The notes: generated from the sequence alone by a model not told the origin. Shown: positions 50,770-59,667, numbered from the stretch's first letter. The stretch: 64,000 bases of DNA from Agromyces sp. Soil535 (GCF_001428255.1 NZ_LMRW01000009.1:25397-89396); one strand, 5' to 3'. A program made the numbers and translations.

Positions 50770-51390
50770 TCACGGACGACCGGTCGGCCGCCCACCCGAT
50801 TCGATGTCCGCAAGAACGGTGCGAGCCGCCCAGACAACCGCTTCCGCCGCATCATCCGTTTCAAGTCCGACGTCATCGGTCAGGACTTTCCACGAGATGG
50901 AGCCCGTGAGGAGCTTGATGATCCCGTAGACCCGCTCCTGCTCCTTCGCTGGAAGGTCAGGGTTGATTCGGCTGACAGCCCGCCGGAGGAGTTCGCTGCG
51001 CTCGCGGCTACTGTCGGAGACAGTTCCCATCGCGGTGCGCGCGATGAGCCACGCTCGAGCGAGGTCGGGATGTTGCGCGAGAAGGCGAAAGAGCTCGCCG
51101 ACCAGGCCCGAGAGGGAATCAGCAGTGAGCGACCCGGGCAGAGGCATCAGGCCGGCGCCGCGCAGGACCTCGCTGACCTCGTCACCCAGGCCCTCCAGCA
51201 ACTCCTCGCGCGTGGAGAAATAGCGGTAGAGCGTACGCAGCGAGACCTGGGCCTCGTCGGCGACCTGTTGCATGGAGAACTGGTGGATGCCTGCGCCCAG
51301 CACCACCCTGCTCGCAGCATCGACGATCAGGCTGCGAGTCAGTCCGCGCTGGCGTTCACGCAACGGGGATGGGACAACTGACAGGCTCAT
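50770..51390 (-). CDS. TetR/AcrR family regulator of the phosphotransferase-like gene
   Basis: A 206-residue regulator from ATG 51390 (MSLSVVPSP); a GTG at 51426 is in frame but lies inside the operator. The HTH is at about 20-66 (LTRSLIVDAASRVVLGAG, then SMQQVADEAQVSLRTLYRYF). The C-terminal ligand domain ends in a Gly/Arg-rich tail. It is the first gene of a two-gene unit with the rifampin-phosphotransferase-like gene, and a perfect palindrome covers its -10 region. Autorepression, relieved by the antibiotic-like substrate, is the natural model (inference). Confidence 0.9.
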   Translation of the reverse strand: MSLSVVPSPLRERQRGLTRSLIVDAASRVVLGAGIHQFSMQQVADEAQVSLRTLYRYFSTREELLEGLGDEVSEVLRGAGLMPLPGSLTADSLSGLVGELFRLLAQHPDLARAWLIARTAMGTVSDSSRERSELLRRAVSRINPDLPAKEQERVYGIIKLLTGSISWKVLTDDVGLETDDAAEAVVWAARTVLADIESGGRPTGRP

Positions 51391-51418
51391 GCGCTTCTCT
51401 GCACTCTTCGACGCTTCT

Positions 51419-51435
51419 TGACACAAAGTGTGTCA
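51419..51435. promoter_or_regulatory. perfect palindrome over the -10 of the TetR-phosphotransferase operon
   Basis: TGACACAAAGTGTGTCA has 7-base arms around AAG. On the minus strand TTGACC (51455-51450), a 17-nt spacer and CACACT (51432-51427) form a promoter whose -10 lies inside the palindrome, an ideal repressor site 29 bases before the TetR start codon. Confidence 0.8.
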
Positions 51436-51523
51436 CGTGCTGGCTCAGCGGTCAAGCACCTCTGTCGTTTCTTCGGCGTCGATCAGCGCCGACTTCCGGT
51501 CTTCTCCTCCTCCTGTCTTCTCG

Positions 51524-52459
51524 TCAGGGCACGATGTGCCCGGCCGCCCGGAACAGCTCGTACCACTCCGCCCGGGTGAGCGGGATGTCGGAGCCCTGGG
51601 CGGCACCGGCGACGCGCTCGGGACTCGTCGTGCCGAGCACGACCTGCATGTTCGCCGGGTGGCGCGTGATCCACGCGGTGGCGATGGCGATGGGCGGCAT
51701 GTCGTAGGCGTCGGCGAGCCGGTCGATCACGGCGTTGAGCTCCGTGTACTCGGGCGAGCCGAGGAACACGCCCGTGAAGAAGCCGGCCTGGAACGGCGAC
51801 CACGCCTGCACGGTGATGTCGTGGAGCCGGCAGTAGTCGACGATGCCGCCGCCGTCGAGCGTCGCCGACTGGCCCTCGGCGATCATGTTCGCAGCGACCC
51901 CCTGGGTGATGATCGGCGCGTGCGTGATCGAGAGCTGCAGCTGGTTGGCCACGATCGGCTGGCGCACGTGCTTCTTCAGCAGCTCGATCTGTCGCGGGGT
52001 GTGGTTCGACACCCCGAACGCGCGCACCTTGCCCGCGGCCTCCAGCTCGTCGAACGCGCGGGCGACTTCCTCGGGCTCGACGAGCGCGTCGGGCCGGTGC
52101 AGCAGCAGGATGTCGAGGTATTCGGTGCCGAGCGCCGCGAGCGAGCCGTCGACCGACTCCATGATGTGCTCGTACGAGAAGTCGAAGTACGGGCCGTTCC
52201 GCACGATGCCGGTCTTCGTCTGGATCGTGAACTCGGCTCGCTCGGACGGCGAGAGTCGCATCGCCTCGGCGAAGCGGCGTTCGCAGTCGTGCAGTTCGCG
52301 GCCGTAGACGTCGGCGTGGTCGAGGAAGTCGATGCCGGCGTCACGAGCCGTGCGCACCAGCTCGCGGATCTGATCGTCCGTCTTGTCGGCGATGCGCATG
52401 AGGCCGAGGACCACGTTCGGTGCGACGATCTCGGTTCCTGGCAGGGTGAACGTCCTCAT
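51524..52459 (-). CDS. aldo/keto reductase
   Basis: A 311-residue NADPH-dependent (beta/alpha)8 reductase. Catalytic residues are in place: Asp about 47 and Tyr about 52 (DHADVYGRE), Lys about 81 (IQTKTG) and His about 119 (LLLHRPD). The SNHTPRQIELL, WSPFQAG and LGTTSPERV segments bind cofactor. It resembles the YdhF/oxidoreductase type of bacterial AKRs. ATG 52459 overlaps the stop of another AKR gene upstream (ATGA), so both are cotranscribed. Substrate unknown; both are probably regulated by the divergent LysR protein. Confidence 0.93.
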   Translation of the reverse strand: MRTFTLPGTEIVAPNVVLGLMRIADKTDDQIRELVRTARDAGIDFLDHADVYGRELHDCERRFAEAMRLSPSERAEFTIQTKTGIVRNGPYFDFSYEHIMESVDGSLAALGTEYLDILLLHRPDALVEPEEVARAFDELEAAGKVRAFGVSNHTPRQIELLKKHVRQPIVANQLQLSITHAPIITQGVAANMIAEGQSATLDGGGIVDYCRLHDITVQAWSPFQAGFFTGVFLGSPEYTELNAVIDRLADAYDMPPIAIATAWITRHPANMQVVLGTTSPERVAGAAQGSDIPLTRAEWYELFRAAGHIVP

Positions 52460-53343
52460 GCGGCGGCGCCACCAGCCGCTGCGGTGCGACCCGACAGTGC
52501 GTCGAGCTCGTCGTGGGAGAGCACGAGCTCGACGGCGCGCGCCGAATCCTCGATGCTCTCGGGGCGCGACGCCCCGGGGATCGGAATGACGACCGGCGCG
52601 AGGGCGAGTTCCCACGCCAGCGCCACCTGTTGGGGGCTGACACCGTGGGCGTCGGCGACGTCCTGGAACGCCGAGTGCTGCCGGCCCACCTCGGCCGCGC
52701 GACGGATGCCGCCGAGCGGCGACCACGGCAGGAACGCGATGCCGAGCGCGGCACAGTGCTCCAGCTCGACGAGGCTCGAGCGGAGCGCGGGCGAGAACTG
52801 GTTCTGCACCGACACGAGCCGGCCGCCGAGGATCTCGTTCGCCTGGTCGATCTGCGCGACGTTCGCATTCGAGATGCCGGCCTGCTCGATGACGCCCTCG
52901 TCGAGCAGGTCGCGGATGGCGCCGACCGAGTCGGCGTACGGCACCTTCGGGTCAGGGCGGTGGAACTGGTAGAGCCCGATGGCGTCGACGCCGAGTCGGC
53001 GTGCCGAGGCCTTCACGGCCTCCTTCAGGTATTCGGGGCGCCCGTCCTGCGTCCAGGTGCCGTCGCCGGGGCGGAGGTGCCCGCCCTTCGTCGCGATGAG
53101 CACGGCCGAGGTGTCGCCGCCGAAGGAACGCACGGCGCGCGCGATGAGCTCCTCGTTGTGGCCGACGTCGTCGGCGTGCAGGTGGTAGGCGTCGGCCGTG
53201 TCGATGAGGGTGACGCCGGCGTCGAGCGCCGCGTGGATCGTGGCGATCGACCTTGCCTCGTCGGGGCGTCCCTCGATCGACATGGGCATGCCGCCGAGTC
53301 CGATCGCGCTGACCGAACGAGTTCCGATGGTTCGTTGCTGCAC
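52456..53343 (-). CDS. aldo/keto reductase
   Basis: A 295-residue aldo/keto reductase. GLGGMPMSIEG near the start, LIDTADAYHLHADDVGHNEE (Asp about 48, Tyr about 53), IATKGGHLRPGDG (Lys about 85) and QFHRPDPKVP (His about 127) carry the catalytic tetrad. IPIPGASRPESIEDS is the cofactor-phosphate loop. It belongs to the YajO/IolS-like class. It starts at GTG 53343 behind AGGAAAGG and is translationally coupled to the second AKR gene. It is divergent from a LysR gene, and the two AKRs are likely its target operon. Confidence 0.93.
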   Translation of the reverse strand: MQQRTIGTRSVSAIGLGGMPMSIEGRPDEARSIATIHAALDAGVTLIDTADAYHLHADDVGHNEELIARAVRSFGGDTSAVLIATKGGHLRPGDGTWTQDGRPEYLKEAVKASARRLGVDAIGLYQFHRPDPKVPYADSVGAIRDLLDEGVIEQAGISNANVAQIDQANEILGGRLVSVQNQFSPALRSSLVELEHCAALGIAFLPWSPLGGIRRAAEVGRQHSAFQDVADAHGVSPQQVALAWELALAPVVIPIPGASRPESIEDSARAVELVLSHDELDALSGRTAAAGGAAA

Positions 53344-53376
53344 GGATGAACCTTTCCTGTCGTGGGGTTGCGTCTC

Positions 53377-53406
53377 ACCCTAAGGAAGCTCAAGCTAGAA
53401 GTCCAA
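53377..53406 (-). promoter_or_regulatory. promoter of the aldo/keto reductase operon
   Basis: On the minus strand TTGGAC (53406-53401), an 18-nt spacer and TAGGGT (53382-53377). The start codon lies about 34 nt downstream. The flanking AT-rich gap, towards the LysR gene, is where the regulator should bind. Confidence 0.55.
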
Positions 53407-53444
53407 CAACTACATTCGATGGTATTGAGAAGCGGAATCGATCA

Positions 53445-54377
53445 ATGGACCTGCGCCAGATGGAGTACCTCGTCGCCCTCGCCGACGAACAGCAATTCAC
53501 CCGCGCCGCCGCCGTCTGCCACGTCTCGCAGTCGGGACTCTCCGCGGCCATCCGCAGCCTCGAGGAGGAACTCGGCACCACGCTCTTCTCCCGAACCACC
53601 CGCCGGGTGGAGCCGACGGACGCCGGGCTCGCACTCCTCCCCTACGCCCGCACGATGCTCGCCCAGTCCGCCGCAGCGCGCGACGCCGTGGTGCAGGCCA
53701 CCCGAGAACTGTCGGGCGAGTTGCGCGTCGGCGCCGAGCAGTGCCTGGGGATCGTGGATGTCCCGTCGCTGCTCGAGCGATTCCGCCGCCGCTACCCGCT
53801 GGTCGACATCCACTTCACGCAGACCGGATCTCATGACCTTGTCGAGCAGGTGCGTGACGGCGATCTCGACCTCGCGTTCGTCGCGATCACCGACCACCTC
53901 ACCCGCGTCACGCGAACAGAGCTCGGGCGGTGGCCGGTCGTGCTCCTCTGTCCACCGGAGCATCCGCTCGCCGCATCCGCTCACGTGGAGTGGTCCGACC
54001 TCCGCGAGCAGGATTTCATCGACTTCCAGGAGTCGTGGGCCGTGCGCTCGCTCAACGACGCCGCCTGCGCCACGCACGGCGTCGGCCGGCGGGTGCGCTG
54101 CACGGTGAACGACGTGCACACGCTCCTCGACCTCGTGCAGCGTGGCCTGGGCGTGGCGCTCGTTCCGCAGCACGTCGCGTCGAAGCCCCAGGCGACCGGG
54201 CTCGTCGCCGTGCAGCTCCCGCCGAGCGAGGCGCCGCAATGGGTGGTGTCGGCCATCACCGGCAGCCCGGCTGCGGCATCCGCACCGCTGCTGCTCGAGA
54301 TCCTCGACGCCGAGCTGCGGCGCCGCGACGTCGCCCCGAGCGAGGAGCCTGTCGGCGTCGCGGCCGCATCCCGCTGA
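53445..54377 (+). CDS. LysR family transcriptional regulator
   Basis: A 310-residue LysR-type regulator. The N-terminal HTH (1-60) reads MDLRQMEYLVALADEQQFTR, then CHVSQSGLSAAIRSLEEELG and TLFSRTTRRVEPTDAG. The effector domain runs from about 90 to 295 (GELRVGAEQCLG, VHTLLDLVQRGLGVALVP). ATG 53445 gives the canonical family N-terminus; longer frames run into the promoter gap. The divergent arrangement with two aldo/keto reductases suggests activation or repression of that operon by its substrate. The C-terminal tail is Glu/Ala-rich. Confidence 0.95.
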   Translation: MDLRQMEYLVALADEQQFTRAAAVCHVSQSGLSAAIRSLEEELGTTLFSRTTRRVEPTDAGLALLPYARTMLAQSAAARDAVVQATRELSGELRVGAEQCLGIVDVPSLLERFRRRYPLVDIHFTQTGSHDLVEQVRDGDLDLAFVAITDHLTRVTRTELGRWPVVLLCPPEHPLAASAHVEWSDLREQDFIDFQESWAVRSLNDAACATHGVGRRVRCTVNDVHTLLDLVQRGLGVALVPQHVASKPQATGLVAVQLPPSEAPQWVVSAITGSPAAASAPLLLEILDAELRRRDVAPSEEPVGVAAASR

Positions 54378-54392
54378 TGGGCGCCTTCCGGC

Positions 54393-55271
54393 TCACACGC
54401 CGATCGTGAGCGCCGCCGTATACCCGGCCGACACCGATCCCGACATGGTGGCGATCTGGTGGATGCCGCCGTCGTCGCCGAACACGTTGTCGCTCGCGAG
54501 GCTCACCTGCGACACGTTCCGCACGCTCTGCTCGTAGCCCGACGTGGCGTAGACGAGGTCGTTGACCTCCTGCGGCAGCGCGATCTGCGAGGTCTTCACG
54601 ATGGGGCCCGAGGCGACGGCATTCGCGACATCCGAGTACACCTCGAAGTGGATGTGCGGCCAGCGTCCCGAGTAGCACGCCGGGTAGATCGAGGTGAACC
54701 GCACCGTGCCGGTCGCGTCGGTCTCCTGCACCCCGCGGAGGTAGTTCTCGTTCTCGAGCCCGTTCGAGTACAGCGAGTAGTTGCCGTCGCGGTCGCAGTG
54801 CCACAGGTACACGCCGGCGCCGACGAGCGCGCTGCCCGTCGCAGCATCCCGCACCGTGAGCGCGATGGTGAGCGGCACGCCCTCGGCGACCGTCGTCGAC
54901 GAGCCGAAGCTCGAGCGGATGTCGCTGCGCACGATGCCCGAGTCATCAAGCACGTTCACCCCGTTCGACCCGTCACCGGGATACGGGCCCCCGGTCTCGT
55001 CGGGCACTTCGGTGATCGGGCCGGATGCCTCGGCCGTCGGCGTCGCGGTCGCGCTCGGGGCGGTCGTCGTGGCCGTGGCGCTGGCCGACGGCTCCGTCTC
55101 GGGGGCGGCGCACGCGGCGAGCAGGGCGGTCACGCCGATGCCGCCGAAGAGCCCGAGTGCGCGACGGCGGTCGACCAGCGTGCGGATGTCGTAGACGAGA
55201 CCGCGGTGGTCCTCGTCGATCTCGTCGCCGTGCTCGTCGATCCAGCGGGGGTCGGTCTTGGTCTTGGTCAT
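54393..55271 (-). CDS. exported intradiol ring-cleavage dioxygenase-like lipoprotein
   Basis: A 292-residue protein whose catalytic fold follows a lipoprotein-like N-terminus. Residues 1-38 are cytoplasmic and acidic, the hydrophobic segment ALGLFGGIGVTALLAACAA carries a lipobox Cys at about 54, and a Ser/Thr/Ala/Pro linker spans about 56-88. The intradiol dioxygenase domain has the four Fe(III) ligands: Tyr about 165 (DRDGNYSLY), Tyr about 200 (ACYSG), and His about 206 and 208 (PHIHFEVY). It would cleave catechol-type rings outside the membrane, for example on lignin- or humus-derived phenols. The unusually long pre-lipobox region is odd and may reflect twin-arginine export (DRRRAL precedes the core). 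GAGGAGG precedes ATG 55271. Confidence 0.9.
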   Translation of the reverse strand: MTKTKTDPRWIDEHGDEIDEDHRGLVYDIRTLVDRRRALGLFGGIGVTALLAACAAPETEPSASATATTTAPSATATPTAEASGPITEVPDETGGPYPGDGSNGVNVLDDSGIVRSDIRSSFGSSTTVAEGVPLTIALTVRDAATGSALVGAGVYLWHCDRDGNYSLYSNGLENENYLRGVQETDATGTVRFTSIYPACYSGRWPHIHFEVYSDVANAVASGPIVKTSQIALPQEVNDLVYATSGYEQSVRNVSQVSLASDNVFGDDGGIHQIATMSGSVSAGYTAALTIGV

Positions 55272-55383
55272 CGTGGCCTCCTCGTTCGGTGTGAGGACAG
55301 GCTCACGGAGCGGGATCGGTGCCTGCAGTGTGCCAGCAATGAAGTCCCTATGCGCGGACCGAGTGAACGCCGGTGCGTGCCGC

Positions 55384-56337
55384 TCAGGCGGAGAAGGCCC
55401 GCTCGACCCAGCGGCGGCTGACGTGCACGCTCTCGTCGGGGTCCATGGACGCCCGGTCGACCTCGATGATGATCCAGCCGCCGAAGTCCTCAGGCAGGGC
55501 GGCGAGGGAGGCGTCGAGATCCAGGTCGCCGAGGCCGGGCTCGCGGAACAATCCCCGGTCGACGGTCGAGCGGTAGTCGGTCGGATGGGCGCGGCTCTCG
55601 GCGGCGATCGCGAGGTCGAGGTCCTTCAGGTGCAGGTCGACGATCCGGTCGCGGTGCCTGGCCAGCATCCCGACGGGGTCGATGCCCGCCCAGGCGAGGT
55701 GCCCGAGGTCGAAGGAGGCGCCGAGCAGGCCGTCGTCGACCTGGTCGAGCACGTAGTCGATCTCGTACTCGGTCTCGACCCAGGTGCCGACGTGGTTGTG
55801 CAGTCCGGGCCGCACGCCCTCGGCGGTGAGGATCAGGGCGGCCTCGGCGAGCACCTCGACGACCCGGTCGAGGCGGTCCTGGTCGAAGTCCGCACCCACT
55901 GCCGACCTGGTGAGCGTGCGAGCGGCGCCGTCCCATGTCATCTCAGGCGCGAGGAACACCGTGCCGACTCCGAAGTAGTTCGACTCCTCGGCGGCGCGAC
56001 GGACACCATCGAACCAGCGCACCCACTCCGCGCTTCCCGACGCGAGCGTGACGCCGTGCTCTTCGGGCAGGCCGACCTGGCAGTAGCCGGGCGCGAGCCG
56101 CAGGTCGGCTGCGCGCACCATCCGCTCGTAATCCTGCAGCGTCTGGGTGTCGAGCACCTGCATCATCACGGCGTCGAAGCCGCCGCCACGCACCTTGCCG
56201 AGCACGCCCGGGTACTCCGATCGGAAGGCCGGGTCGGCGAAGAGCCAGAGGTCGGCGCTCGACGGGTCGTCGGGGCGCTCCTTGATGTTGATCCACTGGA
56301 TCGGGTTCAGCGCGATCCGTGCACGGTCGATCGTCAT
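55384..56337 (-). CDS. sugar phosphate isomerase/epimerase-like TIM-barrel protein
   Basis: A 317-residue AP-endonuclease-2-fold (xylose-isomerase-like TIM barrel) protein. Metal-site candidates follow the IolE/DTE pattern: GLHNHVGTWVETE (about 182), SFDLGHLAWAGIDP (Asp about 212, His about 215), VDLHLKDLD (His about 235) and GWIIIEVDRA (Glu about 289). Such proteins isomerise, epimerise or dehydrate sugars; related TIM barrels are the alpha subunits of C-deglycosidases that act on 3-keto-glycosides. It is the last gene of the leftward operon with a sugar importer, and a pyranose-oxidase-like gene lies upstream, so action on an oxidised sugar is plausible. Confidence 0.87.
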   Translation of the reverse strand: MTIDRARIALNPIQWINIKERPDDPSSADLWLFADPAFRSEYPGVLGKVRGGGFDAVMMQVLDTQTLQDYERMVRAADLRLAPGYCQVGLPEEHGVTLASGSAEWVRWFDGVRRAAEESNYFGVGTVFLAPEMTWDGAARTLTRSAVGADFDQDRLDRVVEVLAEAALILTAEGVRPGLHNHVGTWVETEYEIDYVLDQVDDGLLGASFDLGHLAWAGIDPVGMLARHRDRIVDLHLKDLDLAIAAESRAHPTDYRSTVDRGLFREPGLGDLDLDASLAALPEDFGGWIIIEVDRASMDPDESVHVSRRWVERAFSA

Positions 56338-56374
56338 TGGATGGCTTCTCTCTGCGGCATCCGGAGCCGCTCGG

Positions 56375-57205
56375 TCACTTGAGCCCCGTCGCCGCGATGC
56401 CTTGGATGAAGTACCGCTGGAGGAACAGGAAGAGGATGAGCACGGGCAGCAGCACCACGATCGCCCCGGCGAGGAGCAGTCCGTACGCGGTCGTGTTCGA
56501 GGCCTGCGATGCGGTCGCGAGACCGACGGGCAGCGTGAACACCTCCTCCGTCTGGGCCACGACCAGCGGCCAGAGGAAGGAGTTCCACGACGCGAGGAAC
56601 GTGAAGATCGATACGGTCGCGATCGCCGGGCCGAGGAGCGGCAGGAAGACGCGCAGGAAGATGCCGAACTCCCCCGCCCCGTCGATGCGGGCCGCCTCGA
56701 GGAGCTCGTCGGGGATCGACAGCGCGAACTGCCGCATGATGAACACGCCGAGCGGCATCACGAGCATCGGCGCGACGATGCCGGCGAGGGTGTTCACCAG
56801 CCCGAGCTGCACGGTGATGAGGAACTGCGGCACGAACAGCGCGACATACGGAACCGTCATCGCGACGAGCACGCAACCCATGAGGAGCCCTCGCCCCCGG
56901 AACGGCAGCTTCGCGAGCGCATAGCCCGCCATCGAGCAGAAGAGCACGTTCGCGAGCACCGTCACGGCCGAGACGATGATGCTGTTCACGAGGTAGGGGC
57001 CGAACCCCTCCTCGGTGAAGAGCACGATGAAGTTGTCGAGGTTCGCGAAGCTCTCGGGCAGCCAGCCGCCCGGGTTCGACATGAACTCGCCCTGCGTCTT
57101 GAACGCCCCGAAGGCGACCCAGGCGAATGGCAGCAGCATCAGCGCGCTGACGAGGCAGAGGGCCAGGTACAACCCCGATTCGCGCACTACGTGGAGACGA
57201 TTCAC
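56375..57205 (-). CDS. carbohydrate ABC transporter permease (MalG/CUT1 type)
   Basis: A 276-residue permease with six helices. The EAA loop EAARIDGAGEFGIFLRVFLP docks the shared ATPase. The C-terminal YFIQGIAATGLK is the MalG-type end, nearly identical in pattern to the permease at 10839. GTG 57205 overlaps the stop of the MalF-type gene (GTGA). No ATPase gene is present in the operon, as in the first sugar locus. Confidence 0.93.
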   Translation of the reverse strand: MNRLHVVRESGLYLALCLVSALMLLPFAWVAFGAFKTQGEFMSNPGGWLPESFANLDNFIVLFTEEGFGPYLVNSIIVSAVTVLANVLFCSMAGYALAKLPFRGRGLLMGCVLVAMTVPYVALFVPQFLITVQLGLVNTLAGIVAPMLVMPLGVFIMRQFALSIPDELLEAARIDGAGEFGIFLRVFLPLLGPAIATVSIFTFLASWNSFLWPLVVAQTEEVFTLPVGLATASQASNTTAYGLLLAGAIVVLLPVLILFLFLQRYFIQGIAATGLK

Positions 57206-58146
57206 TGCTTCGGCCTCAGCATTCGGAACTGGATGACGCAGATGACGAGCACGCCGAGGAGCAGCACGATCGAGCCCGTCATGGCGTTCGACATGTTGCC
57301 GAAGCCGAACTGCTCGTAGACCCACAGCGCGACCGACTTCGTCGACCCGAGCGGCCCGCCATCGGTCACCAGGAACGGCTCTTCGAAGATGTTGAGGTAC
57401 ATCACGCTCATGAGCACGGTCACGAGGAGCGTCGTCGGGCGCAGCAGGGGCAGGGTCATCTGGAAGACGCGCCGCCAGTAGCCGGCGCCGTCCAGGGATG
57501 CCGCCTCGTGCACCTCCTCCGGGATGGACTGCAGGCCGGCGAGGAACAGCACCATGCAGGTTCCCGTCGTCCGCCAGATCGTGAGCAGCAGCACGACGAA
57601 GAGCGCCGTCGTCGGAGTGCCCAGCCAGTTCGGACCGACGATCCCGAGATCGGCGAGGAAGCTGTTGATCGGCCCGTTGAGCGTGAACGCGTACTGCCAG
57701 ACGACGGCCGCCGCGACGATGTTCGCGATCACCGGCACGTAGATGATCGCCCTGAAGACCGAACGGGCCCGACGGATGCCGCTGTCGAGCGCGAGTGCGA
57801 GCAGGAAGCCGATCGCCATCGTGGCGGGCACTCCGATGCCCACGTAGATCACGGTGTTCAGCGCCGACCTCAGGAAGTCGGGCGCCGTGAGCACCGTCTG
57901 GAAGTTCTCCAGGAAGACGAAGTTCACGCCGAACGGGTCGCGCAGGTCGGCGACACCGATGTCGGTCATCGTGAGGACGACGGCCGTGGCGGCCGGCACC
58001 GCCGTGAACACGGCGAAGATCACGACGAACGGCAGCACGAACAGCCAGGCGATGCCGGCGTGAGCCGGCCTCATCCGTCGGGCGCGTACCCGCCGGAGGG
58101 AGCGGTGCACGGGCACCGCCCCCACCGAGGTGGTCTGGAGGGCCAT
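57202..58146 (-). CDS. carbohydrate ABC transporter permease (MalF/CUT1 type)
   Basis: A 314-residue permease. The EAA loop is EAASLDGAGYWRRVFQMTLP. The N-terminal 30 residues are basic and cytoplasmic (RSLRRVRARRMRP). SVMYLNIFEEPFLVTDGGP is the MalF-type periplasmic-facing segment. It follows the binding-protein stop by 3 bases and is coupled to the MalG-type permease, so the three transport genes are one transcript. Confidence 0.93.
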   Translation of the reverse strand: MALQTTSVGAVPVHRSLRRVRARRMRPAHAGIAWLFVLPFVVIFAVFTAVPAATAVVLTMTDIGVADLRDPFGVNFVFLENFQTVLTAPDFLRSALNTVIYVGIGVPATMAIGFLLALALDSGIRRARSVFRAIIYVPVIANIVAAAVVWQYAFTLNGPINSFLADLGIVGPNWLGTPTTALFVVLLLTIWRTTGTCMVLFLAGLQSIPEEVHEAASLDGAGYWRRVFQMTLPLLRPTTLLVTVLMSVMYLNIFEEPFLVTDGGPLGSTKSVALWVYEQFGFGNMSNAMTGSIVLLLGVLVICVIQFRMLRPKQ

Positions 58147-58149
58147 CGG

Positions 58150-59454
58150 CTACTCGATTCCCGTGCCGATCGCCTCAGCCTGCGCCTGCGCTTCGGCGAG
58201 CGCCTCCTGAGCGGATGCCTCGCCGCGGGCGACGCGCTCCATCTGCTGTCCGATGATCGCTCCGACCTCGCTCCATGTCGGCACGGCGGGAACCGCGACG
58301 GCGTGCGGGAGGGCGTCGCGGACGGCGGCGAGCAGAGGGTTGTCGGCGATGACCGGCTCGTCCCAGGCCGCTTCCGTCGTCGGCAGGTTGCCGAAGGTCT
58401 CATACCAGGCGACCTGCACGTCGGGCTCGGCGAGGTAGCGGGCGAGCTTCCAGGCGGCGTCCGCGTTCGCGGCGTCCTTCAGTACAGCGAGGCTGCCCCC
58501 GCCGAAGTTCGCCGAGACGGTGCCGTCGGGGCCCGCGGGCGGCACGATCGCGCCGAGGTGCTCGGCGGACCAGCCCTCGCCGTTCGCCTCGTCGAGGAAG
58601 CCGGGGAACCACGGGCCGTTGCCGCCGGCCACCGTCTGGCCGGAGGTGAACCACGGCACGGTGTCCAGGAAGAGCGGGCCATCCGGGCTCGCGTCCGCCT
58701 CGGCGAAGAGGGAACCCCAGAACTCGAGCGCCTCGACGTTCTCGGGCGCGTCGATCGTCCAGGTGGCGAGGTCGTCGCTGATCAGGCTGCCGTCGTTCTG
58801 ATGGACGAGGGCATCGAGGGCCTGGGCGGAGTAGGCGTCGTAGCCGACGTCGAGGCCGAGGGGGGTCGGGTGACCGGCCGCCTTCAGCTGCTCGGCGAAG
58901 GCCAGCGTCTCGTCCCAGGTCGTGGGCGGTGTGGCGCCGGCCTGCTCGACGAGGTCCTTGCGGTAGAACCAGACGTTCGCGTATGCGTACCAAGGCACGG
59001 CGTGGGAGACGCCGTCGACGAGCGTGCCGTCGTACGCGGCCTCGAAGAAGGCGTTGGCGTCGACGAGACCATCGGGTACGGCGGCGAAGCCGCCCGTCGC
59101 GAGCATCGTGCTCTGCGTCTGGGAGTAGAGCATGGTGAGGTCCGGGACTTCACCCGAGGCGATCGCCGTGGTGAGCTTCGTGTCGAGCGAGTCGGACGGC
59201 ACGTTCGTGAGCTCGATCTCGAGGTCGGGGTTCTCCGATGCGAACTCGTCGAGGAAGCCCTCGAGCGCGTCCGCTTCGCCTGAGCCGATCCAGAGGCTGA
59301 GCGTCCCGGTGGCGGGCGCGTCGTCGATCGTGATCGAGGCGGCGGGATCGGCATCGCCGTCGCCGCGCCCGCACCCGCTGAGCAGCAGGGCGGCGGCGAC
59401 GGCCGACGCGGCGACGGCGAGCGCCCTGCGCTGCCGTGAGGTCGTGGTGAACAT
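58150..59454 (-). CDS. extracellular sugar-binding lipoprotein (CUT1 ABC transporter)
   Basis: A 434-residue family 1 solute-binding protein. The signal peptide carries lipobox LSGC (Cys about 28) and an acidic linker (GRGDGDADP) follows. The fold contains SLWIGSGEADALEGFLDEFA, PWYAYANVWFYRKDLVEQAG and NGPWFPGFLDEANGEGW, the latter Trp/Phe-rich and likely to stack on sugar rings. AAAGGACC lies about 10 nt before ATG 59454. It supplies the two permeases encoded downstream. The ligand is unknown; the GMC-type oxidase upstream suggests a glycoside. Confidence 0.92.
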   Translation of the reverse strand: MFTTTSRQRRALAVAASAVAAALLLSGCGRGDGDADPAASITIDDAPATGTLSLWIGSGEADALEGFLDEFASENPDLEIELTNVPSDSLDTKLTTAIASGEVPDLTMLYSQTQSTMLATGGFAAVPDGLVDANAFFEAAYDGTLVDGVSHAVPWYAYANVWFYRKDLVEQAGATPPTTWDETLAFAEQLKAAGHPTPLGLDVGYDAYSAQALDALVHQNDGSLISDDLATWTIDAPENVEALEFWGSLFAEADASPDGPLFLDTVPWFTSGQTVAGGNGPWFPGFLDEANGEGWSAEHLGAIVPPAGPDGTVSANFGGGSLAVLKDAANADAAWKLARYLAEPDVQVAWYETFGNLPTTEAAWDEPVIADNPLLAAVRDALPHAVAVPAVPTWSEVGAIIGQQMERVARGEASAQEALAEAQAQAEAIGTGIE

Positions 59455-59667
59455 CGTGGGGGTCCTTTCGGGGGGCCGAGGAGAGCGGTGCGAGGTGAAG
59501 GTCGAGGTGAAGCTGAGGCGATCCGGCGATTTATCGGGGGTTGTTTCGTTATCGCCGAGCGGCTGACGAAGCTCGATGCGGATGGTCGAGGAGCGGGGAG
59601 ACTCGGTCTCAGGTCTTGAGAGTAGAAGGGTTTGCCCGTCCGGCGTAGACGGAGGAGCGAGAGTTTA

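Noticed and set aside
53344..53444. A classical T-N11-A LysR box in the divergent gap
   Set aside because: Several AT-rich half-sites can be drawn but none has convincing dyad symmetry, so only the promoter TTGGAC-18-TAGGGT was annotated.
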